Source: Halorubrum lacusprofundi ATCC 49239 (GTDB lineage: Archaea; Halobacteriota; Halobacteria; Halobacteriales; Haloferacaceae). Taken from it: a DNA stretch of 64,000 bases. Shown here piece by piece: positions 52,184 to 61,005 of the stretch. Below the pieces are notes generated by a model that saw nothing but the letters and a program-made list of their open reading frames with translations, had not been told where the DNA came from and did no database searches. Numbering within the stretch: the stretch's first letter is position 1; each line of letters begins with the position of its first letter. Location of the stretch: positions 2,418,001-2,482,000 of the forward strand of contig NC_012029.1 in NCBI RefSeq assembly GCF_000022205.1. The letters run 5' to 3'. The position numbers and the translations under genes are program-made.

Positions 52184-54547
52184 TCAGTCGCCGTCCGTCG
52201 GCATCGCCTCGCCGAGTTCCCACGCCGACAGCGACGCGATCTCCGCGCGCCCGCCCTCGGCCCGCGCGGAGACGCCGACCGCGTCGTCGCGGGTCGGGTA
52301 CACCCGGCTCGTGAGACAGTGGCGACCGTTGGCGTAGATCTCGATCACGGAGCGGTCGAGGAAGACGCGCAGCGAGAGGGGCTCGTCGTAGGGAGGAACC
52401 GCCATCGATTGCGCGTCGGCAAACGCGCGCGGGTCTCGGCTCGACGGGGTGCGATCGATCGACAGAGTCCCGTCGCGCGCGTAGCGGATCGGGGTGTGTT
52501 CGGCGCGGTCGGGCGTCTCGAACACGGATATCTCGACCGCCTCGGCATCGTCAAGTGCGATCTCTATCTCTATCTCGATCGCCGCACCCGAGACGTCGAG
52601 GCGGCGCTGGTCGTCGGGCGCGAGCGCGACCGTTTCGCCGTCGGCGAGCCGCTCGGTCCGGAGGTCGGTCGCCTCGTCGGCCGGACGCTGGCGGAGGTCG
52701 CCGTCGGGGGCGGTCTCGATCACCCGGGGGAGCGAGAGCGCGCCCGACCAGCCGGCGTCCCACTGTGCGTCCACGTCGCGGGCCTCGGGGAGCCACCCCC
52801 ACGTGAGCGAGCGCTCCGTATCAGTCTCATCTTCGGCACCTCGGTTCGAGTCCGAGAGGGACTGCGGCGCGTAGAAGTCGCCGTGGTCGAGCACCCCTTC
52901 GGAGTCGACCACGAACTCGCCGTCCTCGACGGTCCCGAGGAAGTAGACGACGTTCTCGTAGTCTGAGACGTGGAGGAGTCGGCGGTCGCCCAGATCGAGC
53001 AGTTCGGGGCACTCCCACACCGCGCCGGCGTCCGGCCCACCGGCGAGCAAGGGGCCCTCGTAGGTCCACTCGGTGAGCGTCTCTCCGGTGTACAGCAGGG
53101 CCGCGCCGCCGCCGTCGACGAGCCCGGTACCGACGAGGTGGTGCCAGCGCCCGTCCTCGCGCCAGACGTTGTGGTCGCGGAACTCGGCGCGCCAGTGCTC
53201 CGTTTCGAGCACGTCGAGGTCGGCCGGCGGCGACTCGATGACTGGGTTCCCCTCGTACTTCTCCCACGACCGGAGGTCGGGGTCGTCAGTCGTCGCGAGA
53301 CAGGGGAGCTGATCACGGCCGTTTCCGCCGGTGTACAGAAGCGTTGGGGTACCGTCGTCGTCGACCGCACAGCCCGACCAGCAGCCGTCGCGGTCGGGGC
53401 CGTCCGGGGAGGGTGAGAGCGCGACCGGCTCGTCGCGCCACGTCACGAGGTCGTCGCTGACGGCGTGGCCCCAGTGGATCGTGTTGTGGAACGGGCCGCC
53501 GGGGTTGTACTGGTAGAAGACGTGGTACCGCCCGTCCCATCGGATCAGCCCGTTCGGGTCGTTCAGCCAGTTAGCGGGTGGCGTGAGGTGGTACTTGGGA
53601 CGGCCGCCGGGGCCGTCCTCGCCGGCGTCATCGATCCGATCGCGGAGCCGGCGCATGTCGTCGGCGTCGGTCGGGCGAGCGGGCGTCCCGTCGTCGACGG
53701 CGAGGCTTCGGAGGCAGCCGGCAACGAGGCAGTCGCGCGTCCCGGCAAGCCCCGGGGCGTCGGGATCGTGGACCTCCAGATCGTGGGCGTGATCGTCGAT
53801 ACCCGGCGGATCGGCGAACAAGACGGGCGCGCCGAGTCCGACGACTGCACCCCCCGGCCCGCCGCGCTCGTCGCCCTCCCCGACTCGCCACGAGACCGCC
53901 GTCACCTCGTCCGGGATCGCGGTGTCGCCGCGGAGCGTGGAGGCGAGCGGTTCACCGCGCTCGGGGAGCACGCGCTCGTACCGGACCGTCGGGACCGTGC
54001 CGCGCTCCCGGACGTGGTGTCGGAGTCCCTCCAGCGACGCCATCGCCGGGTGGTCGGCGTACAGCGACCGCCACAGCACGCCGGTCGGCTCCCCGAGCGA
54101 GTCCTCGCCGACCCGGTCGGGCGGGACCGACTCGACGGAGAGGCGGTCGACCGACGCCATCGCGCGGAGCGTCAGGAGGAGACCACCGCCGGCAGCGAGG
54201 TATCGATCGATCCCTTCGGCCGCGTCGGCGAGGGGATCGCTCTCGGCGATCGGGGCAGCGCGATGCCACCAGAGCGCGTCGAACCGGCGAAGCGGGTCGG
54301 TTCGGGATCTGCGGTCACCGACACCTAGGCCAGGATACGACTCGTCCGGGGACGGGTGGGACGACTCTGCGGACACTTCCGTGGATGATTCCGAGGACGC
54401 ATCCGAGATCGGTGCGGCGAGATCGTCGAACGCGACTCTCTCGATCGCGATCCCGTCGCGCGCGGCCAGCCAGTCGGCCGCGGCGCGCTGCTCCTCGGAG
54501 AAGTCCCCGTCGGTGAGAATCCCGACACGGGACGGCGACGCCGTCAT
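52184..54547 (-). CDS. GH32 family fructan hydrolase with N-terminal extra domain
   Basis: A 787-residue enzyme. From ~320 on it is GH32: nucleophile motif WLNDPNG (Asp330), FYQYNPGGPFHNTIHWGHAV, a stabiliser motif that reads FRDHNVW instead of the usual FRDP, and acid/base motif WECPEL (Glu512). A beta-sandwich C-terminus follows (LRVFLDRSVIEIYANG). The first ~280 residues are separate and resemble a ThuA/glutamine-amidotransferase-like fold (VGILTDGDFSEEQRAAADWL, LWWHRAAPIAESD). Substrate is likely a fructan or sucrose; no signal peptide is seen. Oriented convergent to MATE. ATG at 54547 (MTASPSRV) used. Confidence 0.87.
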   Translation of the reverse strand: MTASPSRVGILTDGDFSEEQRAAADWLAARDGIAIERVAFDDLAAPISDASSESSTEVSAESSHPSPDESYPGLGVGDRRSRTDPLRRFDALWWHRAAPIAESDPLADAAEGIDRYLAAGGGLLLTLRAMASVDRLSVESVPPDRVGEDSLGEPTGVLWRSLYADHPAMASLEGLRHHVRERGTVPTVRYERVLPERGEPLASTLRGDTAIPDEVTAVSWRVGEGDERGGPGGAVVGLGAPVLFADPPGIDDHAHDLEVHDPDAPGLAGTRDCLVAGCLRSLAVDDGTPARPTDADDMRRLRDRIDDAGEDGPGGRPKYHLTPPANWLNDPNGLIRWDGRYHVFYQYNPGGPFHNTIHWGHAVSDDLVTWRDEPVALSPSPDGPDRDGCWSGCAVDDDGTPTLLYTGGNGRDQLPCLATTDDPDLRSWEKYEGNPVIESPPADLDVLETEHWRAEFRDHNVWREDGRWHHLVGTGLVDGGGAALLYTGETLTEWTYEGPLLAGGPDAGAVWECPELLDLGDRRLLHVSDYENVVYFLGTVEDGEFVVDSEGVLDHGDFYAPQSLSDSNRGAEDETDTERSLTWGWLPEARDVDAQWDAGWSGALSLPRVIETAPDGDLRQRPADEATDLRTERLADGETVALAPDDQRRLDVSGAAIEIEIEIALDDAEAVEISVFETPDRAEHTPIRYARDGTLSIDRTPSSRDPRAFADAQSMAVPPYDEPLSLRVFLDRSVIEIYANGRHCLTSRVYPTRDDAVGVSARAEGGRAEIASLSAWELGEAMPTDGD

Positions 54548-54637
54548 ACTCCGGTTCACTCGCTACCGAGTCAAAACCGTATCGCCCGGGCCGCCGGCGC
54601 CGGCAGGGTTTTTATCGTTCGGACGAAACATGTTCGC

Positions 54638-55003
54638 ATGAGCACCGAAACGGTCGATACGGGAAGCAACCCGGCGATCGAGGTGACCGCAGACGCCGCG
54701 ACAGAGGCGCTCTCGCTTTTGGAGGATGAGGGCCTCGACACGGAGGTGGCCGGGCTTCGACTGTTCGTCCAGCAGGGCGGCTGCGCAGGCCTCTCGTACG
54801 GGATGCGGTTCGACACGGAACCGGAAGACGACGACCTCGTTGTCGAACACCACGGGCTGCGCGTGTTCGTCGACCCGGCGAGCCGGAACTACATCGGCGG
54901 GAGCAAACTCGACTACGAGCACGGCCTGCAGGCCGCCGGCTTCGAGGTCGAGAACCCGAACGTGGTCTCCGAGTGCGGCTGCGGCGAATCGTTCCGAACG
55001 TAA
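54638..55003 (+). CDS. HesB/IscA-family Fe-S cluster assembly protein
   Basis: A 121-residue A-type Fe-S carrier. The three family cysteines are present: one in FVQQGGCAGLSYGMRFDTEP, two in the C-terminal ECGCGESF. These bind and pass iron-sulfur clusters. A TATA-like GTTTTTATC ~26 bases before the ATG suggests leaderless translation. Confidence 0.93.
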   Translation: MSTETVDTGSNPAIEVTADAATEALSLLEDEGLDTEVAGLRLFVQQGGCAGLSYGMRFDTEPEDDDLVVEHHGLRVFVDPASRNYIGGSKLDYEHGLQAAGFEVENPNVVSECGCGESFRT

Positions 55004-55105
55004 CCGGGCTGTCGGACCGAGTTCCGAATTGTCCCGGCCGCAACCCGGCCGGCGGTCCTGCGGTCGAGTCATCCTTTTAAACGGTTCCGACCGATACGGA
55101 CGAGT

Positions 55106-55351
55106 ATGAGTCTTGACGCGTCGACGACGGCCGACGGCGAGCGGGTGTACACCGACCGGACACAGGTCGAGCGGGGCGCCGAGGGCCCCTTCTACGTCGT
55201 GTTCGCCGACGCCGACGGGTCCTCGCGGTGGGGGTACCGCTGCGGCAACTGCGGCTCGTTCGACACCGCGATGGACACGATGGGACGGATCCAGTGTACG
55301 GAGTGCGGCAACCTTCGGAAGCCGGACGAGTGGGACGCCGCCCACGAGTAG
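55106..55351 (+). CDS. Small zinc-ribbon protein (DUF5816-like)
   Basis: An 81-residue conserved haloarchaeal protein. It has CGNC (50-53) and CTEC (70-73), a short zinc ribbon, and RTQVERGAEGPFYVVFADAD before it. The family name is from memory; function unknown. TATA-like CTTTTAAAC is ~28 bases upstream. Confidence 0.75.
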   Translation: MSLDASTTADGERVYTDRTQVERGAEGPFYVVFADADGSSRWGYRCGNCGSFDTAMDTMGRIQCTECGNLRKPDEWDAAHE

Positions 55352-55546
55352 CGGGACGCCCACAAGCGAGCGAGACAGCAGCGAGAGGGTGAGATCGAAG
55401 GCGAGAGGTGGTAGAGCAGTCGGAATCGCAGACGGGACCGTGGGCAAAATCGCCGACACGATCACGGCGACACGATCAGGGTTGGGATCGCGGGAAACCG
55501 AAATCGTGAGAAAGTTTATCACGGAAGCCGGCCAACGTCGAGGTAG

Positions 55547-55885
55547 ATGGCCACTGCGAGCATCCCACCGACGACGGAGGCCAGAGACGTCTTTCGTGAA
55601 CTCGGGTACACCGTCTCCGAGGGCGGACAGGAGTTCGTCGCGGAGCGAAAATGGCGGCGTGTGCTCGTAACCGTGTTGTGTATGGAGAACGACGATATCG
55701 GTCGGTATCTGGCTGACGGCGGCGACACCCCGCGCCTCCGCTGTTTCGTCACGTGGCGCAACCGGGCGGGAGATCTTCGGGACCGCCTCGTCTCCAAGAA
55801 ACCACCGTACGACTGGGCGGTGATCGGCATCAACGCCGACGGCAAGGACTTCGCGGTGATGGAAGGCGCACCCGGCAGTCCCTGA
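55547..55885 (+). CDS. Conserved haloarchaeal protein, function unknown
   Basis: A 112-residue soluble protein with a basic, aromatic core: DVFRELGYTVSEGGQEFVAE, RKWRRVLVTVLCMENDDIGR and RCFVTWRNRAGDLRDRLVSK. Ends with DWAVIGINADGKDFAVMEGA. No membrane segment or motif for a known enzyme. A TATA-like GTTTATCAC is ~32 bases upstream. Confidence 0.75.
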   Translation: MATASIPPTTEARDVFRELGYTVSEGGQEFVAERKWRRVLVTVLCMENDDIGRYLADGGDTPRLRCFVTWRNRAGDLRDRLVSKKPPYDWAVIGINADGKDFAVMEGAPGSP

Positions 55886-55963
55886 CCGGTCCCTCGTCCC
55901 CATCGCCCTCTTTCGTTCCCATCGCCCCCTTTTATATCGGTGTGTGTCCAACTAGCGCGTGAC

Positions 55964-56164
55964 ATGGTGTTTAAGAAAATCACGCTGATCGGGACGAGCG
56001 AGGAGAGCTTCGATGCCGCCGCCGACGAGGCGATCGACCGCGCCGAGGACACGCTGGAGAACGTCTACTGGGTGGAGGTAGAGGAGTTCGGCGTCGAACT
56101 GAAGGGCGCGGCCGATCGGGAGTATCAGGCGGAAGTCGAGGTCGCGTTCGAGCTCGAAGGCTGA
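55964..56164 (+). CDS. Dodecin
   Basis: A 66-residue flavin-binding protein that assembles as a hollow dodecamer and stores riboflavin or lumichrome in haloarchaea. The sequence [20 protein letters not shown] and [16 protein letters not shown] contains the Trp used in flavin stacking. ATG at 55964 was chosen over the earlier one because [10 protein letters not shown] is the family start, with a TATA-like CTTTTATATC ~32 bases upstream. Confidence 0.95.
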   Translation: MVFKKITLIGTSEESFDAAADEAIDRAEDTLENVYWVEVEEFGVELKGAADREYQAEVEVAFELEG

Positions 56165-56240
56165 GATCGATCCGCGTCTCGTCGAGCGGCGGTTTCGGTT
56201 TTTTAAGTGTTCGTGTGGATCGTGAAGTGTCCAGCCGCTC

Positions 56241-56290
56241 GTTTATAAGTGATAATTGCAGATCGGCGGTGACCACCTCCAAAGCCGCAG
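56241..56290 (+). ncRNA. Short element copy D: TATA plus box 1 only
   Basis: A TATA-like GTTTATAAGT (56241-56250) is 30 bases before box 1 (ACCTCCAAAGCCGCAG, 56275-56290), with GATCGGCGG just before it, as in the long copies. No boxes 2-4 follow. A second TATA-like AGTTATAAGTGAT and a third TATTTATCC lie between here and the AlaX-like gene. May be a truncated copy or a promoter module. Confidence 0.5.
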
Positions 56291-56355
56291 TCGCTCAGTT
56301 ATAAGTGATCGCCGAGCCGCCCACCTATTTATCCGACCGCCACCACGAACCGCCA

Positions 56356-57654
56356 ATGACTGCGTCACGCGCGCCGGCGGAACCCGAGGTGCGGGAGTTC
56401 GAGGCGACGGTCGAATCGGTCGACGACCGGGCGATCGTCCTCGACGAGACGTACTTCTACGCCGAGTCGGGCGGTCAGCCAGCGGATCGGGGAACGATCG
56501 ACGGGATCCTCCTCGCAGACGTGATCGAGCGCGACGGCCGAGTCGTCCACATCCTCGACCAAGACGCCGAGACGCTTCCCGAGGCCGGCGAGACGGTCTC
56601 GGCGGTCGTCGACGACGCGTTCCGGACCTACTGCACCCGCGCGCACACCGCCTCACACGTCCTGTACGGCGCGGCACGCCGGACCTGCGATGACCTCGGC
56701 TACGCCGGCTTCGACATCTCGGCGACGAAGGTTCGCGTCGACCTGACGACCGCGGAGCCGCTCGACGACGCGGACCTCGTCGAGTTAGAGCGGCTCGCCA
56801 ACCGGGCCGTCTGGGACTCGCTCCCGGTGTCGTGGGAGGCGCTCCCCGAGGACGAGGCCCGCGCGGTCGACGGGATCGCGTTCAACACGAAGACCGAGGA
56901 GGGTGCCATGAGCGGCAGCGAGGCGGTTCGCGTCGTGACGGTCGGCGAGCGGGGCGGCGAGCGCGACGGGGAACACGGCGGAGAGAACGCGCCGACGTGG
57001 GACGTGGCCGCCTGCGGCGGGACCCACGTCCGGAACACGAGCGAGATCGGCCCGATATCCGTGCTCGACCGGTCGAACCCCGGCGAGGGCGTGACCCGCG
57101 TGGAGTTCGCGGTGGGGCCGACAGCGATCGACCGCGAGGCCGCGGTCCACGCGGCAGCGCTCGACGCGGCGACGGCCCTCGACGCGCAGATCGGGGACCT
57201 CCCGGACGCGGTCGACCGGCTCCGAGAGCGAGCCGACCGGCTCGAAGCCGATCTGCAGGCCGCCACGGCCGACCTGCTCGCCGCGCGCCTGCGCGAGTTC
57301 CCGGTCAACAACGTCGACGCCGACGGCGACGATGGCGCGACGTGGGCGGTCGGAACGGTCGACGACGCGGACCCGAACGACCTGCGCGAGCCGGCCCAGC
57401 GCGTCCTCGCGGAGGCGGACGCCCCCGACGCGATTGCGGCGGTCGGGACCGGCGACTCGCCGTTCGTAGTCGCCGCGGTCGCGGAGGAGGCGGTCGGTGG
57501 GGGAGATGACGACAACGCACCCAATGCCGGCGCAGTCGTGGACGCCGTCACCGACGAGTTCGGCGGCGGAGGCGGCGGCGGCCCGACGTTCGCACAGGGC
57601 GGCGGGCTCGACGCCGACCCGGACGCCGTCGTCGCGTGGCTCCGCGACCGATGA
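56356..57654 (+). CDS. AlaX-type trans-editing protein with DHHA1-like domain
   Basis: A 432-residue alanyl-tRNA-synthetase-like protein without a catalytic aminoacylation domain. Editing-site metal ligands are HTASH (RAHTASHVLYGA) and CGGTH (AACGGTHVRN). A coiled coil (AVDRLRERADRLEADLQAAT) and a Gly-rich DHHA1-like end follow (GGGGGGPTFAQGGGLD). It would hydrolyse mischarged Ser- or Gly-tRNA(Ala). ATG at 56356. Stop overlaps the next gene by ATGA. Confidence 0.9.
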   Translation: MTASRAPAEPEVREFEATVESVDDRAIVLDETYFYAESGGQPADRGTIDGILLADVIERDGRVVHILDQDAETLPEAGETVSAVVDDAFRTYCTRAHTASHVLYGAARRTCDDLGYAGFDISATKVRVDLTTAEPLDDADLVELERLANRAVWDSLPVSWEALPEDEARAVDGIAFNTKTEEGAMSGSEAVRVVTVGERGGERDGEHGGENAPTWDVAACGGTHVRNTSEIGPISVLDRSNPGEGVTRVEFAVGPTAIDREAAVHAAALDAATALDAQIGDLPDAVDRLRERADRLEADLQAATADLLAARLREFPVNNVDADGDDGATWAVGTVDDADPNDLREPAQRVLAEADAPDAIAAVGTGDSPFVVAAVAEEAVGGGDDDNAPNAGAVVDAVTDEFGGGGGGGPTFAQGGGLDADPDAVVAWLRDR

Positions 57655-58643
57655 CCGGCAAGCTCGGTCCCGATGCGCTCGCAGAGGTGCTCGCGGCGAC
57701 CGGCGCCGACGATGCCGCGGTCGACATGGGGCCCGCCTACGGCGAGGACGCGGCCGCGATCGACTTAGCGGGCACAGAGTCCACCCTCGTCGTCGCCGCG
57801 GATCCGCTGTCGCTGGCGGCGGACGCGGTCGGAGAGCTAGCGGTCCACGTCGCCTGCAACGACGTGGCCGCGAGCGGCGCGGACCCGCGGTGGCTCACCC
57901 ACACGCTCTTTCTCCCCGACGACGACGCGACACGCCGGCGGACAGTCACGCAACAGGTCGACGCGACCGCCCGCGACCTGGGCGTCGCGATCGTCGGCGG
58001 TCACACAGAGGTGTTGCCGTCGCTGGAGCGCCCGCTCTGCTCGATGACGGCACTCGGCACCACGGACCGATTCGTGTCGAGCGGCGGAGCCGAGCCGGGC
58101 GACCGGCTCCTGCTCACGAAGGGCGCCGGCATCGAGGCGACCGCGATCCTCGCGACCGACTTCCGCGAGGCGTGCGCCGAAGCGGGCGTGTCGGCCGCGA
58201 CGCTCGACGCGGCCGCGGGCTTCCTCGACGAAGTGAGCGTCGTCCCCGACGCGGCCGCCGTGCGCGACGCCGCGACCGCCATGCACGATCCCACCGAGGG
58301 CGGCCTGCTGACCGCGCTGGTCGAGACCGCGAGCGCGAGCGGGACCGTCCTGTCCGTGGAGCGCGACCGGGTCCCGGTTCGACCCGAAACGCGGGCCTGC
58401 TGTGACGCGCTCGGCGTCGACCCGCTGGCGACGTTCGGCTCCGGCGCGCTGCTGGCGGCGGTTCCCCCTGAGCGAGTCGACGCGGTGACTGACGCGCTGG
58501 CGGCCGCCGGAATCGATGTCGGCGAGATCGGAGAGGTGCGGGCGGTAGACGACAGCGAGGGTTCCGACGACGGACACCTCCTCCTCGACGGCGACCGGAT
58601 CGACGAAGCGCCGCGCGACGAGCTGTACCCGTTCTGGGAGTAG
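57651..58643 (+). CDS. AIR synthase-related (PurM/HypE/ThiL-like) protein
   Basis: A 330-residue protein of the PurM ATP-binding fold. Motifs: GEDAAAIDLAGTESTLVVAA, HVACNDVAASGADPRWLTHT, MHDPTEGGLLTALVETASAS. Members use ATP to activate small substrates, including in purine, thiamine and hydrogenase maturation; this branch is unassigned. Overlaps AlaX by ATGA, which suggests joint expression. Confidence 0.85.
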   Translation: MTGKLGPDALAEVLAATGADDAAVDMGPAYGEDAAAIDLAGTESTLVVAADPLSLAADAVGELAVHVACNDVAASGADPRWLTHTLFLPDDDATRRRTVTQQVDATARDLGVAIVGGHTEVLPSLERPLCSMTALGTTDRFVSSGGAEPGDRLLLTKGAGIEATAILATDFREACAEAGVSAATLDAAAGFLDEVSVVPDAAAVRDAATAMHDPTEGGLLTALVETASASGTVLSVERDRVPVRPETRACCDALGVDPLATFGSGALLAAVPPERVDAVTDALAAAGIDVGEIGEVRAVDDSEGSDDGHLLLDGDRIDEAPRDELYPFWE

Positions 58644-58718
58644 CGAGCGGAGAAGACGACGCGCGGGCCCCCACCCCCGATCGCTCACCTTTTTCCGTGT
58701 GAGATCGAACCGGAAGGC

Positions 58719-59879
58719 ATGACTGGCGCACGCGTCGGCTCGTCGCTCACCGACGAACAGGAGGCGATTCGCGACCTCGTCCGCGAGTTCGCGGCCGAGG
58801 AGGTCCGGCCCGGGGCCGGCGAGGCCGACGAGGCCGAGTCGTTCCCGGAGGAGGTGTGGGACGGGCTCGCCGAACTCGACCTGACCGGGCTGACGGTCCC
58901 GGAGGAGTACGGCGGCTTCGACGCCGACGAGACGACCTACGCGGTCGTCAACGAGGAGCTCGCGTACGGCCACCTCGCGGTCGCGACCGCGCTCTCCGTC
59001 CACTGTCTCGCTACCTCCTGTATCGCCGAGTTCGGCAGCGAGGCCCAACGGGAACGCTGGCTCCCGGAGATGGCGGCCGAGGGGCGACCCGTCGGGATGT
59101 TCTGTCTCTCCGAGCCGCACGCCGGGTCGAACCCGGCGGAGATGTCGACGACCGCGGAGTACGACCCGGAAGCCGACGAGTACGTCCTCAACGGTGAGAA
59201 GCAGTGGATCACGAACGGGCAGCGGGGCGGCGTCGCGATCGTCTTCGCGAAGACCGACGGCGACGATGAGCGGTCGATCACCCAGTTCCTCGTCCCCGCC
59301 GACACCGAGGGGTTCGCAGTCGGCAAGAAGGAGGAGAAGCTCGGTCTGCGCGCCTCGGACACGACCGGCATCTCCTTCGACGACTGTCGGATCCCGGCCG
59401 AAAACCGGCTCACTGAGGAGGGGAAGGGGCTCTCGGCCGCCTTCCGGACGCTCACCGGCGGCCGGATCGGAATCGCGTCGCAGGCGGTCGGACTCGCGCA
59501 GGCGGCCTTCGACGAGGCGAAGGCGTACGCCGCGGAGCGCGAGCAGTTCGGCGGGCCGATCGACGACATCCAGACGATCCAGCACACGTTCGCGGAGATG
59601 GCGACTGACATCTCGGCGGCCCGCCTGCTCGTCCGCGAGGCGTGTCGGCAGGCGGAGGCGGGAGAGGACAACCGCGTCGCGGCCTCGAAGGCGAAGTACC
59701 GAGCCAGCGAAACCGCGATGTCGGTGACCAACGAGGCCGTCCAGATCCACGGCGGCTACGGCTACACGACCGATTTCGACGTCGAGCGGTTCTACCGGGA
59801 CGCGAAGATCACGGAGATCTACGAGGGGACGACGGAGATTCAAAAGACGATCATCGCTCGGGGGGTGTTGGGCAAATGA
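58719..59879 (+). CDS. Acyl-CoA dehydrogenase
   Basis: A 386-residue flavoprotein of beta-oxidation. Features: MFCLSEPHAGSNPAEMSTTA, the FAD/substrate segment NGEKQWITNGQRGGVAIVFA, YAAEREQFGGPIDDIQTIQH and QIHGGYGYTTDFDVERFYRD with the Glu-bearing end KITEIYEGTTEIQKTIIARG, where the catalytic Glu lies. Electron-transfer flavoprotein is the likely partner. Next gene overlaps by ATGA. Confidence 0.95.
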   Translation: MTGARVGSSLTDEQEAIRDLVREFAAEEVRPGAGEADEAESFPEEVWDGLAELDLTGLTVPEEYGGFDADETTYAVVNEELAYGHLAVATALSVHCLATSCIAEFGSEAQRERWLPEMAAEGRPVGMFCLSEPHAGSNPAEMSTTAEYDPEADEYVLNGEKQWITNGQRGGVAIVFAKTDGDDERSITQFLVPADTEGFAVGKKEEKLGLRASDTTGISFDDCRIPAENRLTEEGKGLSAAFRTLTGGRIGIASQAVGLAQAAFDEAKAYAAEREQFGGPIDDIQTIQHTFAEMATDISAARLLVREACRQAEAGEDNRVAASKAKYRASETAMSVTNEAVQIHGGYGYTTDFDVERFYRDAKITEIYEGTTEIQKTIIARGVLGK

Positions 59880-60529
59880 CGGCGGACGACGGGCGAACGG
59901 TCGAGACAGGCGGAGACGCCCCCAAAAGCGCCGCCGGTACCGTCCCGAGCGTCGACCGACCGATCGACCTCGCCGCGTACGACGCCGTCGTCTACGATCT
60001 GGACGGCACCCTCGTCGAGCTCGCGGTCGACTGGGGCGCGGTCGCGGAGTCGGTCCTCGAGGTGTACGCCGAGCACGCGATGATACCCCCGACCGACGAG
60101 CTGTGGGGTCTGCTCGAAGCCGCCGGGGACTACGGGATCCGCGACCCGGTCGAGGAGGCCATCGCGGTTCACGAGCGGTCCGGCGCGCGCGAATCGGTGT
60201 TGCTCCCGCTCGGTGGGCGGCTGATCGAGAGCGTCGAAGACGGTCGAGAGAGCCCCCCTGCGGGCGTCTGTTCCCTCAACTGCGAAGAGGCCTGCCGGGT
60301 CGCCGTAGAAACCCACGGGCTCGGCGACGCGCTCGACCCGGACGCGATCGTCGGGCGCGACACGGTCGACACGCACAAGCCGGACCCGGAGTCAGTGCTC
60401 GCGGCGGTCGAGCGGCTCGGCGCCGACCCGGCGCGAGCGTTGTTCGTCGGCGACTCGCGACGCGACGCCGTGGCGGCGAAACGCGCGGGCGTCCCGTTCG
60501 CGTGGGCGGCGGATCTGATCGATCGGTAA
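59876..60529 (+). CDS. HAD-superfamily hydrolase
   Basis: A 217-residue phosphatase-like protein. Motif I is VVYDLDGTLVELAVDW, motif II the Ser/Thr-type region CSLNCEEACRVAVETHG, motif III DTHKPDPESV and motif IV FVGDSRRDAVAAKRAGV. These match phosphoglycolate-type HAD enzymes. Translationally coupled to the acyl-CoA dehydrogenase (ATGA overlap). The first ~35 residues are a disordered extension. Confidence 0.88.
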   Translation: MTADDGRTVETGGDAPKSAAGTVPSVDRPIDLAAYDAVVYDLDGTLVELAVDWGAVAESVLEVYAEHAMIPPTDELWGLLEAAGDYGIRDPVEEAIAVHERSGARESVLLPLGGRLIESVEDGRESPPAGVCSLNCEEACRVAVETHGLGDALDPDAIVGRDTVDTHKPDPESVLAAVERLGADPARALFVGDSRRDAVAAKRAGVPFAWAADLIDR

Positions 60530-60547
60530 GTCCGGTCGGTCAGCGAG

Positions 60548-60871
60548 TCAGGCGTCTCCGGCGTCCTCGTCGACCTTCTCAGCGCCTCCAGGGTCGTCGG
60601 CGGCATCGGGATCGTCGTCCGCCTCCGCCACCCCACCGTCGCCGGCGTCGGTACGTCGCGCGTAGACCGCGACGGCGACGGCGGTGGCGAACCAGATCGG
60701 AGCGCCGACCCGGACGGCGAAGGCCGCGCGGGCCGGCCACGAGTCGAGGGTGACGAACACGGAGAGGACGGCGACGACCGGCGCGCCCACGAGGATGGTG
60801 ACGACGAACGTCGTCTGCATCACCCAAGCGTAGTCGATTCCCTCGTACTCGGCCCGCTCGACAGGTTGCAC
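60548..60871 (-). CDS. Two-helix membrane protein (DUF5822-like)
   Basis: A ~107-residue protein. EGIDYAWVMQTTFVVTILVG and FAVRVGAPIWFATAVAVAVY are two membrane segments, followed by an acidic tail rich in D, G and E. It resembles the DUF5822 haloarchaeal type. The GTG at 60871 is my choice; an ATG at 60898 is possible. Convergent with the HAD gene. Confidence 0.7.
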   Translation of the reverse strand: MQPVERAEYEGIDYAWVMQTTFVVTILVGAPVVAVLSVFVTLDSWPARAAFAVRVGAPIWFATAVAVAVYARRTDAGDGGVAEADDDPDAADDPGGAEKVDEDAGDA

Positions 60872-61005
60872 GACGAGCCCTCGGTGGCGGACGTGCAAAT
60901 CGGTGACGGTCCACGCGAGCGGCAGAAGGGAGCTTCGAGGGCCGAGAGACGACCGAACTTCCGGATTCCGGCCATTTTAACCGGTCGCCCGGGTGTGTTC
61001 GAGGT

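Noticed and set aside
57837-59843. Long minus-strand frame (668 codons) across AIR-synthase and acyl-CoA dehydrogenase genes
   Set aside because: It spans two well-supported plus-strand genes and shows no motif of its own.
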